From CAVUPF01 sp963743285 (GTDB lineage Bacteria; Actinomycetota; Thermoleophilia; Solirubrobacterales; 70-9): a stretch of DNA of 64,000 nt. The position numbers and the translations under genes were made by a program. The notes under the pieces were generated by a model that saw only the letters and a list, made by a program, of their open reading frames with translations, made no database searches and was not told where the DNA came from. Position 1 is the first letter of the stretch. Every line of letters begins with the position of its first letter. Of this stretch, positions 17,627-25,590 are shown one piece after another. The DNA is taken from positions 806,001-870,000 of the forward strand of contig CAVUPF010000001.1 in the NCBI GenBank assembly GCA_963743285.1, given 5' to 3'.

Positions 17627-19207
17627 CTAATAGGCGCCGCGTCCCGCCAATACGACAGGGATCGTGGCGAGCAGGATCTCGAGGTCGCGCGCCAGGGACC
17701 AGCCGGATACGTATTGATAGTCGAACCTGACCATCTCCTGGAACGGCAGATCCGAGCGTCCCGAGATTTGCCAGAGCCCGGTGATTCCGGGCCGCAGATC
17801 GAGTCGGCGGGCGTGCCAGCTCTGGGCGGTGTGTCTGGCCTCGCTGAGAATCAACGGCCGCGGGCCAACCAGGCTCATCTCGCCGTGCAGCACGTTGAGG
17901 AGCTGCGGCAGCTCGTCGAGGGACGTGCGGCGCAAGAAGCGGCCGACGCGGGTGATGCGCGGGTCTTTTTTGATCTTGAACATGACCCCATCGGTTGCTT
18001 CGTTCTCCACCTCGTAATGTCTCTTGCGTTCCTCCGCGTCGCGGTACATCGAGCGGAACTTGACCAGCATGAACTCGGTTTCGCCGCGCCCGGCCCGCAG
18101 CTGATGGAAGAGAACCGGACCGCGTGAGTCGAGCTTGATCGCGATGGCGACGGCGAGCAGCAGCGGGCTCAGCACGACCAAGGCGAGCGCGGAGAGGATG
18201 ATGTCGAGCCCGCGCTTGGCCAAGCGCGAGACACCGGTGAGGGGAGGAGCGCCGATTGAGAGCAGCGGCAGCCCGCCGATCTGGTTCAGCGACTGGGCGC
18301 CGTCGAGCAGCTCGAACAGCCGCGGCACCACATCGACCGCGACTCGGTGATCGCGGCAGGCGCGGATGCAGCTCAGTAGCTGCTGATGGGAGGCCCGGGA
18401 GAAGGCGATGATGACGCGGTCCACCTCGCACTCGTCGAGCACCTGGTTCAGTTGCTCAAGCGAGCCGAGCTTCGGCAGCCGCGGCGTTCCGTTTAGCGTG
18501 TGGACGTCGTCGTCGACGAGACCGATTGTCTCCAGCCCGAACTCGGTGTGGCGATCGAGGCGATCGGCCAGTCGGTCGGCGACGATCCCCGAGCCGACGA
18601 TAACGGTGCGTTGGCGCAGCGGGGCCAGCCGGTGCGCCCAGCCGCGGCCGAGCGCCCGGGCGACGCTGTCGAAGCTCGCCGTGGCAAACGTCGCGACCAG
18701 CGCAACCAGGATCGGCTGGCTCAGGCTGAGCAGCTCGGCGACGCCGAGCACGGGCCAGGACAGCAGCAGCGCCGCGACCAAGGTGCGGGGCGCGTCGGAG
18801 AGGCCGCTGGCCCAGGTCAGCAGGTCGCCGTCGCTATAGAGGCCGAAGAAGAAGGCCAGAAGGATTGAGCCCGCCGTCAGGGCGAAAGTCAGCGCCAGCG
18901 CGGAAGGAAGCGGGACACTGAATAGGAGTGCACTGAGAAGCCCGGCAACCGCGGCCGAGATGACGTCGGCGGAGAGCAGCAGCCGGCGCAGGACGACCGA
19001 GCGCTCTCTCGCCCGCGAGCTGCTGACCAAGTCCGAGTCCGCCCTGGGCGTAGCCTCAACCGTGGCCTCGTAGTCGTAGTCGAGTGAGATGCTGTCCATA
19101 GCTGCCTGTATCTCTCTCGGCAGCAATGGCTTGGGGCTTGAGATCAGCTTTGAAGCGTCCAATCGATTCCAGTCGGGGGTGGTCTCAACTCCAACGAGGA
19201 TACCCAT
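17627..19207 (-). CDS. Polyprenyl-phosphate sugar-1-phosphate transferase (initiating EPS glycosyltransferase)
   Basis: A 526-residue WcaJ/WbaP-type enzyme that moves a sugar-1-phosphate from a nucleotide sugar to undecaprenyl phosphate, the first step of repeat-unit assembly. Several hydrophobic helices at about 75-190 are followed by a CoA-binding-like domain (RTVIVGSGIVADRLADRL). The catalytic Bac_transf domain at about 335-526 starts KRGLDIILSALALVVL and contains KFRSMYRDAEE, TRVGRFLRRTSLDELPQLLN and GEMSLVGPRP. The start at 19207 is the first ATG; one at 19099 (MDSISLDYDYE) is equally plausible. Only 18 bases separate it from the divergent Wzy-like gene. Confidence 0.87.
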   Translation of the reverse strand: MGILVGVETTPDWNRLDASKLISSPKPLLPREIQAAMDSISLDYDYEATVEATPRADSDLVSSSRARERSVVLRRLLLSADVISAAVAGLLSALLFSVPLPSALALTFALTAGSILLAFFFGLYSDGDLLTWASGLSDAPRTLVAALLLSWPVLGVAELLSLSQPILVALVATFATASFDSVARALGRGWAHRLAPLRQRTVIVGSGIVADRLADRLDRHTEFGLETIGLVDDDVHTLNGTPRLPKLGSLEQLNQVLDECEVDRVIIAFSRASHQQLLSCIRACRDHRVAVDVVPRLFELLDGAQSLNQIGGLPLLSIGAPPLTGVSRLAKRGLDIILSALALVVLSPLLLAVAIAIKLDSRGPVLFHQLRAGRGETEFMLVKFRSMYRDAEERKRHYEVENEATDGVMFKIKKDPRITRVGRFLRRTSLDELPQLLNVLHGEMSLVGPRPLILSEARHTAQSWHARRLDLRPGITGLWQISGRSDLPFQEMVRFDYQYVSGWSLARDLEILLATIPVVLAGRGAY

Positions 19208-19225
19208 GTCTCAAGTGATTCACCA

Positions 19226-21250
19226 ATGTTCAACAAAAGGCTGAAAACCCCGGTTCTACAGACCGGAAGCGGCCAGGCCGGAGATCTAGCCCAGGCGCTT
19301 CGCGGGCCCGCGATCGGCGTGGCAATTGCCGGGCTCACGGTGTTTCTGGGGTTCAACGCCGGCGGATTCTTCCCCGGCGCGACGGCGATCGCGGCGCTGG
19401 TCGTCTGCCTATTGATGGTGATCGGGATCATGCTCGTCTCGAGGCCGTTTGAGAGCTTCACCCCAGGTCTGCTCATCCCGCTCACGCTGCTCGCCGGGTT
19501 CGCGGTTTGGACGCTGGTCTCCGCAGCCTGGTCGGGCGCCGCGGGGCGGGCCCTGCTGGAGTTCGATCGCGCCCTGCTCTATGTCCTGGTCTTCGCCTTC
19601 TTCGGCATGCTGGCGCCGGGCAGGCGGCGGCTGGAGTGGGGGCTGCGCGGATTCGTCCTGGCCGCGACCGTGATCTGCACCGCTGGATGGATCACCAGGG
19701 TCGCCGCCGACCTGTGGCCGATCTCCCTCGACGTCCAGCCCGAGCGCCTCAGCTTTCCTCTCACCTACTGGAACGCGCTCGGGTTGTTGGCGACCCTGGC
19801 GATCATCGCCTGTATCCACCTTGCCTCGGGGGAGCAGCAGTCTCGCCGGGTGCGCGTCCTCGGCGCGGCGGCGATCCCGCTCTTGGCTTCGACCCTTCTG
19901 CTCACCTTCTCGCGCTCCTCGCTGGCGCTAGCGGTGGTCGGCGTCGTCCTCTACGCCGCGTTCGCGCGGCCCCGCTGGCTGCTGAGCACGCTGATCGCGG
20001 TAACACCGATGGCAGCGATCGCGCTGGTCGCTACCTATCGGGCGAATCTGATCGCGTCGGCTCGCTTTGCTTCGGCGCCGGCGGTGGCACAGGGACACAG
20101 TTTGGCTCTCGTCGTGGTGCTCTGCGTCGGCGCTGCGGCGCTGCTACGGGCGCTGCTTTTACGATTCGACGATCGGTTGGCGGCGCGACCGCCCACCAAG
20201 GCAAGCGCGCGGACGAGGGCGGGAGTTGTCGCCGGGGTCGTGATCGGGATCGTGGTGATCGCCGTGGCGCTCGGCGCTCCGTCGTGGATCAACCGCGAGT
20301 ACGAGAACTTTGTCAACGGCGACATCGTCGGCCATACCCTCAACCCGCGCGCCCGTCTCACCTCATCCGGCAACAACGGACGCATCCCGCAGTGGGACGT
20401 GGCTCTCGATGCCTTCGACGAAAAGCCACTGATCGGCAAAGGCGCGGGGACCTACCAGCTTCTCTGGGCGCAGAAGCGCCCCTACCTGTTCACAGTGATC
20501 GACGCCCATTCCCTCTACATCCAGGTTCTGGGTGAGCTCGGGCTGGTCGGGATCGTGCTGATCGGCGGGGCCTTGATCGCGATCTTGATCGGTCTGGCGC
20601 GGCGTATCCGCGGAGAGGAGCGCCAGATCTACGCGGCGGTTCTCGCCCTCGCCACGGTCTGGGCGATCCACGCCGGCGTCGACTGGGACTGGGAGATGCC
20701 GGCGGTGACGCTATGGCTGTTCGCGCTGGCTGGCCTCGGCCTCTCCAAGCCGGTCGTCGAGCGCTCGCGCGCCGCGGCGATCGAGCCGGGGCGGGTAGTC
20801 CGGATCATCGCCGCGGTGTGCGTCGGCGTCCTGGCTGTGACGCCGGTCGCCGTGGCGGTCTCGCAGAGCAACCTAAACGCGGCGGTGTCTGCCTTCGACC
20901 GGGGCGATTGCACTGCCGCGATCAACTCCGCGCTCGGCTCGCTCGACGCGCTCAAGGTGCGCCCACAGCCCTACGAAGTGATCGGCTACTGCGATGCGCG
21001 ACTCGGACAGGACCGCCTGGCGCTGCTGGCGATGGAAAACGCTGTCTCCCGTGATCCGAATAGCTGGGAAACGCACTACGGGCTGGCAATCGTGCGCGCT
21101 GCGGCTGAACTCAGCCCGCTGCCCCAACTCTACCTCGCCAAGGAGCTCAACCCGCTCGAACCGCTGATCGGCGAAGAGATCGGCGCCATGAAAGGCGTCG
21201 GCCCCCGGCAATGGAAGAGGCGGGCCACTGTGGCCCGCCTCCCCATCTGA
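19226..21250 (+). CDS. O-antigen ligase/polymerase family protein with C-terminal TPR-like region
   Basis: A 674-residue membrane protein with about twelve helices. LTFSRSSLALAVVGVVLYA near 225 and the loop segment SSGNNGRIPQWDVALDAF, then GKGAGTYQLLW and HSLYIQVLGELGLVG, are the Wzy_C signature found in O-antigen ligases and EPS polymerases. After the last helix, residues about 550-670 form soluble TPR-like helices (FDRGDCTAAINSALGSLDAL and MENAVSRDPNSWETHYGLA), a common tail in actinobacterial members. It is the second of three Wzy-like proteins here and is divergent from the initiating transferase, suggesting a joint regulatory region. Confidence 0.82.
   Translation: MFNKRLKTPVLQTGSGQAGDLAQALRGPAIGVAIAGLTVFLGFNAGGFFPGATAIAALVVCLLMVIGIMLVSRPFESFTPGLLIPLTLLAGFAVWTLVSAAWSGAAGRALLEFDRALLYVLVFAFFGMLAPGRRRLEWGLRGFVLAATVICTAGWITRVAADLWPISLDVQPERLSFPLTYWNALGLLATLAIIACIHLASGEQQSRRVRVLGAAAIPLLASTLLLTFSRSSLALAVVGVVLYAAFARPRWLLSTLIAVTPMAAIALVATYRANLIASARFASAPAVAQGHSLALVVVLCVGAAALLRALLLRFDDRLAARPPTKASARTRAGVVAGVVIGIVVIAVALGAPSWINREYENFVNGDIVGHTLNPRARLTSSGNNGRIPQWDVALDAFDEKPLIGKGAGTYQLLWAQKRPYLFTVIDAHSLYIQVLGELGLVGIVLIGGALIAILIGLARRIRGEERQIYAAVLALATVWAIHAGVDWDWEMPAVTLWLFALAGLGLSKPVVERSRAAAIEPGRVVRIIAAVCVGVLAVTPVAVAVSQSNLNAAVSAFDRGDCTAAINSALGSLDALKVRPQPYEVIGYCDARLGQDRLALLAMENAVSRDPNSWETHYGLAIVRAAAELSPLPQLYLAKELNPLEPLIGEEIGAMKGVGPRQWKRRATVARLPI
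21218..21240 (+). terminator. Hairpin at the 3' end of the Wzy-like gene
   Basis: AGGCGGGCCA (21218-21227), loop CTG, TGGCCCGCCT (21231-21240) is a perfect ten-base stem overlapping the last codons of the Wzy-like gene. There is no T-run behind it. It sits in a convergent junction with the LPFTG gene, so it may stop transcription in both directions. Confidence 0.4.
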
Positions 21251-21261
21251 TGCATCTTCTT

Positions 21262-21277
21262 GTAGGCCGGGGCCTAC
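21262..21277. terminator. Second short hairpin in the convergent junction
   Basis: GTAGGCC (21262-21268), loop GG, GGCCTAC (21271-21277) is a perfect seven-base stem that includes the stop codon of the minus-strand LPFTG gene. No T-run follows on either strand, so confidence as a terminator is low. Confidence 0.3.
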
Positions 21278-21867
21278 GCTGCGTCGTTCCTGGAGCGGAT
21301 CCGCAGGCGCATCGCCACACCGGCGCCGAGCAGTCCCAGGCCGACGATCAGTACAGGGATCGCCATGAAGCCCGTGAAGGGCAGCGAGCCGCTGCCGCTG
21401 TCTGCGACCTGGCGGTCGGCCTGAGTGTCGGCCGCTGTGACCGGGGTATTGACCGGGGCATTATTCCCCGAGGCCTGGTCGGCGAGCGTGTTGGCGTTCG
21501 CCTTGTGGCTGTCGGGTTGGGGGTACTGGGCAGAGCTGGCGCTGCCGTTGCCGGCGAGGCCCGAGACAGCGAGTGTCGCGCCCGTGCCGCTCATGAAAAC
21601 GCCGAGTGCGAGCACCGCCATGATGGCGACTCGTGACTTCATAAAAGTTCCCTTCTTCTTGGCAAAAAGCGATTGAGACTTCCGCGCCGCCGACGCCATC
21701 GTCCGCAGCTTGATCGCGTCGAGCTCTAGCGCGCTCAGCGCCGGACGGTTGTCGTGCAGTCGTTGCTCGACCTCGAAAAGCTCGGCGGGAACACGGTTGT
21801 CGCGATCGTGGTTGATGCCCCTTATACGGATGAACGGGCTGATTCCTGACAGGCGATCACGAGGCAT
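21274..21867 (-). CDS. Cell-wall-anchored LPXTG-type surface protein divergent from a sigma factor
   Basis: A 197-residue protein. The C-terminus has a sorting signal LPFTGF near residue 162, a hydrophobic helix (FMAIPVLIVGLGLLGAGVAM) and a positive tail (RLRIRSRN). A hydrophobic segment at about 80-98 (VAIMAVLALGVFMSGTGATL) acts as an internal signal or anchor, after a cytosolic N-terminal region with ALSALELDAIKLRTMA. This N-terminal region looks conserved rather than spurious, so the start at 21867 is kept; a start at the ATG before KSRVAIMAV would leave a standard signal peptide. Eleven bases separate it from the divergent sigma factor, which suggests regulatory linkage. No sortase is seen in the window. 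Confidence 0.65.
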   Translation of the reverse strand: MPRDRLSGISPFIRIRGINHDRDNRVPAELFEVEQRLHDNRPALSALELDAIKLRTMASAARKSQSLFAKKKGTFMKSRVAIMAVLALGVFMSGTGATLAVSGLAGNGSASSAQYPQPDSHKANANTLADQASGNNAPVNTPVTAADTQADRQVADSGSGSLPFTGFMAIPVLIVGLGLLGAGVAMRLRIRSRNDAA

Positions 21868-21878
21868 CGCAGAATTAC

Positions 21879-22376
21879 ATGCAGATGCGCGACGAGGACT
21901 TCGAGCAGCTCTACGAGGATCACGCCCAGCCGCTCTACGGCTTTCTTGCTTATCGCACCGGAGATCGGGCCCTGGCCGAGGATCTGCTGGGCGAGGCCTT
22001 TGAGCGGGCGCTTCGCTCGCGGCGGAGCTATGACCCGGCCAAGGCGAGCGCCAAGACCTGGCTTTACTCGATCGCGCTCAACTGCCTGCGCGACCAGATC
22101 CGCCGCTCAGAGGCGGAGACGCGGGCGCTAGGCCGCGAGCGGGGCGGGGGAGGGGAGACCGAGTCCGATCCAGGCCTGGGTCGGGTCGAGGATCGCGACG
22201 AGCTGGAACGCGCGATGGCGGCGCTTAGCGACGAGGAGCGCGAGACCGTAGCGCTCCGTTACGGCGGGGACCTGACTGCCCCTGAGATGGCCGATCTCTT
22301 GGGAGAGAAGCTGACGACCGTCGAGGGGCGCCTCTATCGCGCGCTGCGCAAGCTTCGCACCCAACTCGCCCCTTGA
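21879..22376 (+). CDS. RNA polymerase sigma factor, sigma-70/ECF type
   Basis: A 165-residue sigma factor. Region 2 (FEQLYEDHAQPLYGFLAYRT to AKTWLYSIALNCLRDQIRR) occupies about residues 8-75 and region 4 (ALSDEERETVALRYGGDLTAPEMADLLGEKLTTVEGRLYRALRKL) about 108-160, with a helix-turn-helix for -35 recognition. Regions 1 and 3 are absent, as in ECF factors. The start could be ATG 21879 or ATG 21885. There is no neighbouring anti-sigma gene of a familiar type; the divergent LPFTG protein with a cytosolic N-terminal region occupies that place. Confidence 0.85.
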   Translation: MQMRDEDFEQLYEDHAQPLYGFLAYRTGDRALAEDLLGEAFERALRSRRSYDPAKASAKTWLYSIALNCLRDQIRRSEAETRALGRERGGGGETESDPGLGRVEDRDELERAMAALSDEERETVALRYGGDLTAPEMADLLGEKLTTVEGRLYRALRKLRTQLAP

Positions 22377-22429
22377 GCGAAGGCCGGGGAGAGAGGCCGT
22401 CCACGCCGTCCGGCGCGGCGATTGAGACT

Positions 22430-23539
22430 TCAGGGCTCAAGGAAATCCGCCAGGCGGCTCGGATCTATGCCGACCGGTCCCAGCGCCCGCAACAGGCGTT
22501 CGGAGACTGCTTGCCATGTGAAGCGGGCCGAATGCTCGAAGGCGCGCTCACCGAGTCGCTGCGCGACGGCCGGCTCGGCCAGCTCGAGCATCGCGTTGAG
22601 CAGGGAGGCCTGGTCTTCGGGGTTGACGAGAAGCCCGCCGTCGCCGATCGCATCGGAGGCACCGCCGACGGTTGTTCCGATGCTCGGCACGCCCGCCGCT
22701 CCCGCATCCAGGTAGGCGATCCCGAACGGCTCAAAGGAGGACGGAAGCACCAGGCAGGTGGCACGGGCGAGCAGCGCCGCGCGTCGGTCGCGGGCGGCTT
22801 GGTTTGCAAGTGAGAGCAGCCCGTGCCCGGTGACGCCCGGTGCGTCGATCGGCGGGTGCCCGCCGATCAGGTCAAGAGTTGCCTTCGGATAGTGCGCCCG
22901 GACTTCGCAAAACGCCTCGAGGACCGCCGGCCCGCGCTTGCGCTCCCAGTCGACGCCGATGAAGATAAAGCGCGGCATTCGCCAGTCGCGTTTCACCAGC
23001 TGGGCTTCGGCGTTGCGTCCGAAGCCGACTACGTGCACCTTTGCGGCGTCGATCCCATAGTCCTCGCGGACGGAGCGCGCCGCCCAGCGGCTCGCGACGC
23101 AACAGCCGACGCTGCGAGCGTAATTGCGGCGCTGGCGCTCGCGCCAACGCCGAGTCGCCGCCTCGCTCAGCGACGTGTAGATCGTGCCTGGCTGCTCGAG
23201 GGCCAGGGCAACGCTCATGTCCTCGAAAGTAACGGTTGGGATCCCGCCCGCGAGCGAGTAGCCGCTGCCGATGATCACTGCTCCGGCGATCCGTCCCGCC
23301 CTGAGGATCGAGATGTCCGCGCGCCGTCCTCCGGCGGCCGCGAAGAGTGGATTGGCGGATTCATCGGCCCACGACATCCGCAGGGCGCGGGCCAGCTTCG
23401 ATGACCCTGGGAAGCGCGCGTCAATTGGGACCGGTTCTGCTCCAGCCGCTGCGAGGCCAGCCGAGATGCCTGCCGGCACGCCTGACCAGGCGCTTGGGTC
23501 AGATGCGTTTCCTTGCAGTACGACCGCTATGCGGGTCAC
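22430..23539 (-). CDS. Glycosyltransferase family 4
   Basis: A 369-residue GT-B protein starting at GTG 23539 (TRIAVVLQGNASDPSAWSG). The donor domain has RFIFIGVDWERKRGPAVLEAF near 190, LDLIGGHPP and LVLPSSFEPFGIAYLDAGAAGVPSIGTTVGG near 270-300, with the first E of the E-x7-E motif kept and the second replaced by Asp-Ala. It is separated from other EPS genes by secreted-protein genes and may glycosylate one of them or a polysaccharide; this cannot be decided from sequence. Confidence 0.8.
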   Translation of the reverse strand: MTRIAVVLQGNASDPSAWSGVPAGISAGLAAAGAEPVPIDARFPGSSKLARALRMSWADESANPLFAAAGGRRADISILRAGRIAGAVIIGSGYSLAGGIPTVTFEDMSVALALEQPGTIYTSLSEAATRRWRERQRRNYARSVGCCVASRWAARSVREDYGIDAAKVHVVGFGRNAEAQLVKRDWRMPRFIFIGVDWERKRGPAVLEAFCEVRAHYPKATLDLIGGHPPIDAPGVTGHGLLSLANQAARDRRAALLARATCLVLPSSFEPFGIAYLDAGAAGVPSIGTTVGGASDAIGDGGLLVNPEDQASLLNAMLELAEPAVAQRLGERAFEHSARFTWQAVSERLLRALGPVGIDPSRLADFLEP

Positions 23540-23608
23540 GAGCGGACTATTGGCCGGCGCACCGTCAGCATGATGGCTGATCGGCGCCCGGCTCGATCGG
23601 TCGGCCGC

Positions 23609-24277
23609 TCAGCCCGGCGCCACCGAGGCCTGGCTGGTGCCGAGCTTGGCGGAGTCCAGGAACAGTTCCGAGGTACCGGGGATTTCTGCGCCGTTTCGGT
23701 AGAGGCCGTTCTTGATGTAGCCGTAGCCGCGCCCGGGGACGATCATGCTGACGTCGTTGCGCGAGTCGATCAGCTTGCCGTTCAGGAAGAGTTCATAAAA
23801 GCCCGTCCCGGTCGAGGAGGCTCTGAAGTGGATCGCCACCGCGTTCCACTGCTGTTCGGTGACCGGCGAGAGGTAGAGATCGGACGAGCCCATCGCGTCG
23901 CCGGTCGACCAGATCCCTTTCTTGCCTTCGAAGTTCCAGAGCATCAGCCCGAAGTTGGGGCTGCCTTCGCCTTCGCTCTTGAACTGCATGAAGATGTTGT
24001 GGGCACCGGGGCGCCCGTAGACCATCTGCTGGATGTAGAAGGAGAAGCCATACCAGTATTCAGAGCCTTCGGTGAAGTCTTTGGTGCCGGCGGTGCTGGC
24101 TGAGCCGTTGCCGCCGAAGATCAGCTCGGAGCGGTTCTGCGAGCCGCTCAAAACGACCTTGGCCGAGTGGGTCGAGCCGGTCTGCACCGGGCTGCTGACC
24201 ACCGTTGGGAGCGCTTCGCCGACCCCGGCCGTGCTCCAGCCGTCCAGGCCGTTTGAGAAGTCGGCTCGTTGGAGCGG
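23609..24277. repeat. Dispersed repeat, copy A (lyase-like domain)
   Basis: About 670 bases nearly identical to copies B (24612-25590) and C (27877-28857). Differences from copy B are few and lie mostly towards 24160-24220. All three copies are in the same orientation and encode the C-terminal lyase-like domain of separate genes. Confidence 0.85.
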
Positions 24278-24526
24278 GCTATCGGAAGAGGGTGCGGCGC
24301 TCACGGCTGAGTCACGGGCCAATCCGACCCTCCGATTTCTGTGCAATCGCCTCCAAGCCGTTGCGGAGCGTGCGGCAAGGGCGCTCCGCGCAGGCACGCG
24401 CTGGGAGATCTCCAGCCTTGGCTGCCGACCTGCCGCAGTGGCCGGGGCTGCGAAGAGGATGGCGGCGCAAAGCGGGAGCAGCGAGGCGGCGGCAGCGAGG
24501 CGGCGGGTCGGGAAAACGCGCGGCAT
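23609..24526 (-). CDS. Secreted polysaccharide-lyase-like protein (heparin lyase I/PL family jelly roll), single domain
   Basis: A 305-residue exported protein. A signal peptide (AAAASLLPLCAAILFAAPATA) ends near residue 32. Residues about 88-305 form one jelly-roll domain with SQNRSELIFGGNG, EYWYGFSFYIQ, MQFKSEGEGSPNFGLMLWN and GFYELFLNGKLIDSRND, matching the family known as polysaccharide lyase PF14099. It would bind or cleave an acidic polysaccharide outside the cell. The domain is almost identical in DNA to those at 24612-25280 and 27877-28545. Whether it is catalytic or only binding cannot be told here. Confidence 0.72.
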   Translation of the reverse strand: MPRVFPTRRLAAAASLLPLCAAILFAAPATAAGRQPRLEISQRVPARSALAARSATAWRRLHRNRRVGLARDSAVSAAPSSDSPLQRADFSNGLDGWSTAGVGEALPTVVSSPVQTGSTHSAKVVLSGSQNRSELIFGGNGSASTAGTKDFTEGSEYWYGFSFYIQQMVYGRPGAHNIFMQFKSEGEGSPNFGLMLWNFEGKKGIWSTGDAMGSSDLYLSPVTEQQWNAVAIHFRASSTGTGFYELFLNGKLIDSRNDVSMIVPGRGYGYIKNGLYRNGAEIPGTSELFLDSAKLGTSQASVAPG

Positions 24527-24611
24527 GACAAAGCCGTTCGACTGCTCGCTGTCAGCTCAAAAGCCGCCATGCTTCTCTTGGACGGATGTCCTAAGTTCAG
24601 CGCCCTCGCGC

Positions 24612-25590
24612 TCAGCCCGGCGCCACCGAGGCCTGGCTGGTGCCGAGCTTGGCGGAGTCCAGGAACAGTTCCGAGGTACCGGGGATTTCTGCGCCGTTTC
24701 GGTAGAGGCCGTTCTTGATGTAGCCGTAGCCGCGCCCGGGGACGATCATGCTGACGTCGTTGCGCGAGTCGATCAGCTTGCCGTTCAGGAAGAGTTCATA
24801 AAAGCCCGTCCCGGTCGAGGAGGCTCTGAAGTGGATCGCCACCGCGTTCCACTGCTGTTCGGTGACCGGCGAGAGGTAGAGATCGGACGAGCCCATCGCG
24901 TCGCCGGTCGACCAGATCCCTTTCTTGCCTTCGAAGTTCCAGAGCATCAGCCCGAAGTTGGGGCTGCCTTCGCCTTCGCTCTTGAACTGCATGAAGATGT
25001 TGTGGGCACCGGGGCGCCCGTAGACCATCTGCTGGATGTAGAAGGAGAAGCCATACCAGTATTCAGAGCCTTCGGTGAAGTCTTTGGTGCCGGCGGTGCT
25101 GGCTGAGCCGTTGCCGCCGAAGATCAGCTCGGAGCGGTTCTGCGAGCCGCTCAAAACGACCCTGGCCGAGTGGGTCGAGCCGGTCTGCACCGGACTGCTG
25201 ACCACGGTGGGGAGGACTTCGCCGACCCCGGCCGTGCTCCAGCCGTCCAGGCCGTTTGAGAAGTCGGCTTCCAGGAGGGGCGCCAGAGGCGGTGGCGATT
25301 CGCTGACGGCGGTCTGAGTCAAGGTCGCATGGCCCGAGACGGCGGGGCTGACCGAGGCATCGCTCGCGGTGATCGTCGCCGCGCCGGCGCCAGTCGAGGA
25401 GGTGATCGTCGCCGTGTAGGTGCCGTCGCCGTCGTCGGTTACCGCGCCGATCTTCTCGGCGCTAAGGCTCGAAGTGAACGCCACGCTGTTGGCAGTGGTG
25501 ACCGGGTTGCCGTCGGCGTCGGTGAGCGTCGCCGTCGCGGTGGTGGTCGAGGTGCCGTTGGCGGGGATCGAGGTCGGCGAGAGGGAGACG
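24612..25590. repeat. Dispersed repeat, copy B (lyase-like plus Ig-like domain)
   Basis: About 980 bases that match copy C at 27877-28857 with only a handful of differences, covering a whole lyase-like domain and most of an Ig-like domain. The first 670 bases also match copy A. Copy B is intact in frame, so it gives a direct reference for the one-base insertion in copy C. Confidence 0.88.

Noticed and set aside
17433..18431. Minus-strand 332-residue frame overlapping the initiating sugar transferase and propeller gene
   Set aside because: Runs in another frame across two well-supported genes on the same strand; arginine/proline-rich and without domains.
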